From an uncultured Oscillibacter sp. (GTDB lineage: Bacteria; Bacillota; Clostridia; Oscillospirales; Oscillospiraceae), in NCBI GenBank assembly GCA_946183175.1, contig CAMHBH010000108.1:1-7360 (forward strand): a stretch of DNA of 7,360 nucleotides, read 5' to 3'. The translations under genes were made by a program, and so were the position numbers. Below, one piece after another: positions 7,052 to 7,360 of this stretch; positions within the stretch are counted from its first letter, which is position 1, and each line of letters begins with the position of its first letter. The notes below the pieces were generated by a model that saw nothing but the letters and a program-made list of their open reading frames with translations, made no database searches and was not told the DNA's origin.

Positions 7052-7097
7052 GCAGTCCCGTCGGCCTGTGCCAAGGTCGGCGGGACTGCCGTTTTTT
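7052..7097 (+). terminator. Strong convergent terminator between guaA and the right-edge gene
   Basis: Arms 7052-7066 and 7075-7089 pair over 15 bp with two G-U wobbles on the + strand, closing an 8-nt loop, followed by CG and six T (7092-7097). This is a textbook intrinsic terminator for + transcription from guaA, 167 nt past its stop. On the - strand the same stem follows the stop of the right-edge gene by a few bases and is trailed by TTCTGTTGT, so it may work weakly in both directions. The T run overlaps the TAA of that gene. Confidence 0.85.
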
Positions 7098-7360
7098 AGT
7101 CCGGTTTGAGCATTTCGCTGAACCGCTTCCGCATATCGTCGTTGAGTTCGTCCGAGGGAACCCTGCCCCATTCCGAGGCGGTTTCGTATTCCGGGTAGTG
7201 ATAACGCCAACGGTCGTAGTCCTCACGGCTGATTTCGCCGCGTTCAAGTTTCGCCTTTTCCGCCCTCCACGCTTCCAGTACGGACGCGAGGTCGGCGGCG
7301 TTTTTGTTGCCCGCGTCCAGACGTAAGCAAGCCTCCCCGGATTCCCCCGAAACCGTCAGG
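7096..7360 (-). CDS. Unrecognised protein, C-terminal 87 residues only (runs off the right edge)
   Basis: Reading the - strand from the window edge gives an open frame of 87 codons ending in TAA (complement of 7096-7098); the start lies beyond 7360. I do not recognise the family. Seen: a first part with LRLDAGNKNAADL, then a charged, probably helical stretch with LEAWRAEKAKLERGEISRED, followed by an aromatic cluster YDRWRYHYPEYET and a tail SEWGRVPSDELNDDM...SEMLKPD. Coding is supported by uninterrupted frame to the edge, codon composition like the neighbouring genes, a sensible soluble-protein composition and a strong hairpin just after its stop. The other frames across this region give Arg- or Pro-rich, implausible proteins. 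It converges on guaA. Nothing here resembles the R..HxxR...Y end of a tyrosine recombinase, so it is not an obvious integrase. Confidence 0.7.
   Translation of the reverse strand, partial: LTVSGESGEACLRLDAGNKNAADLASVLEAWRAEKAKLERGEISREDYDRWRYHYPEYETASEWGRVPSDELNDDMRKRFSEMLKPD

Noticed and set aside
6935..7247. Two - strand open frames (6935-7210 and 7041-7247) in other registers of the right-edge gene
   Set aside because: Arg/Pro/Thr-rich shadow translations that read through the hairpin; the register ending at 7096 is more protein-like and stops just before the terminator.
6988..7326. 112-codon open frame on the + strand through the right-end region
   Set aside because: It runs straight through a strong intrinsic terminator and lies opposite the better-supported - strand gene.

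Overview
The window reads as chromosomal DNA from a GC-rich member of the Clostridia, most likely a gut Oscillospiraceae-type anaerobe. This is inferred from three things: a short Mrp/NBP35 ATPase with an N-terminal cysteine cluster, an NhaC-family antiporter with strong Gram-positive-style GAGG/GGAGG ribosome sites nearby, and a GMP synthase that lacks its glutaminase half. No rRNA, tRNA, CRISPR array, insertion sequence or complete mobile element is visible.

Layout. Four genes lie on the + strand, each followed by a hairpin, so they look more like separate transcription units than one operon: (1) 11-2029, an NhaC-family Na+/H+ antiporter with a signal-peptide-like N-terminus and an unusually long acidic tail; (2) 2092-4764, a large lipoprotein of unknown function, beta-rich throughout; (3) 4927-5754, an Mrp/NBP35 P-loop ATPase for iron-sulfur cluster handling, with its own likely promoter; (4) 5904-6884, a GMP synthase made only of the ATP-pyrophosphatase and dimerisation domains, with a good promoter and ribosome site of its own. 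Between 6885 and 7095 is a more AT-rich noncoding stretch with two tandem TTTGATAGCA repeats, two GCGATTTT repeats and a strong hairpin terminator. A fifth gene enters from the right edge on the - strand (7096-7360, C-terminal 87 residues only) and converges on guaA, sharing that terminator.

How the parts relate. The four + strand genes do not form an evident pathway: ion homeostasis, an envelope lipoprotein, Fe-S assembly and purine synthesis. The place most worth following is the right end. The 3' end of guaA is a well-known insertion hotspot for tyrosine-recombinase islands, and here it is followed by short direct repeats, a drop in GC and an unrecognised convergent gene. This may be the edge of an integrated element, but the window stops before any integrase or second attachment copy could be seen. 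I did not find a clearly new multi-gene system; the most unusual individual items are the glutaminase-less GMP synthase, the large lipoprotein and the antiporter tail.
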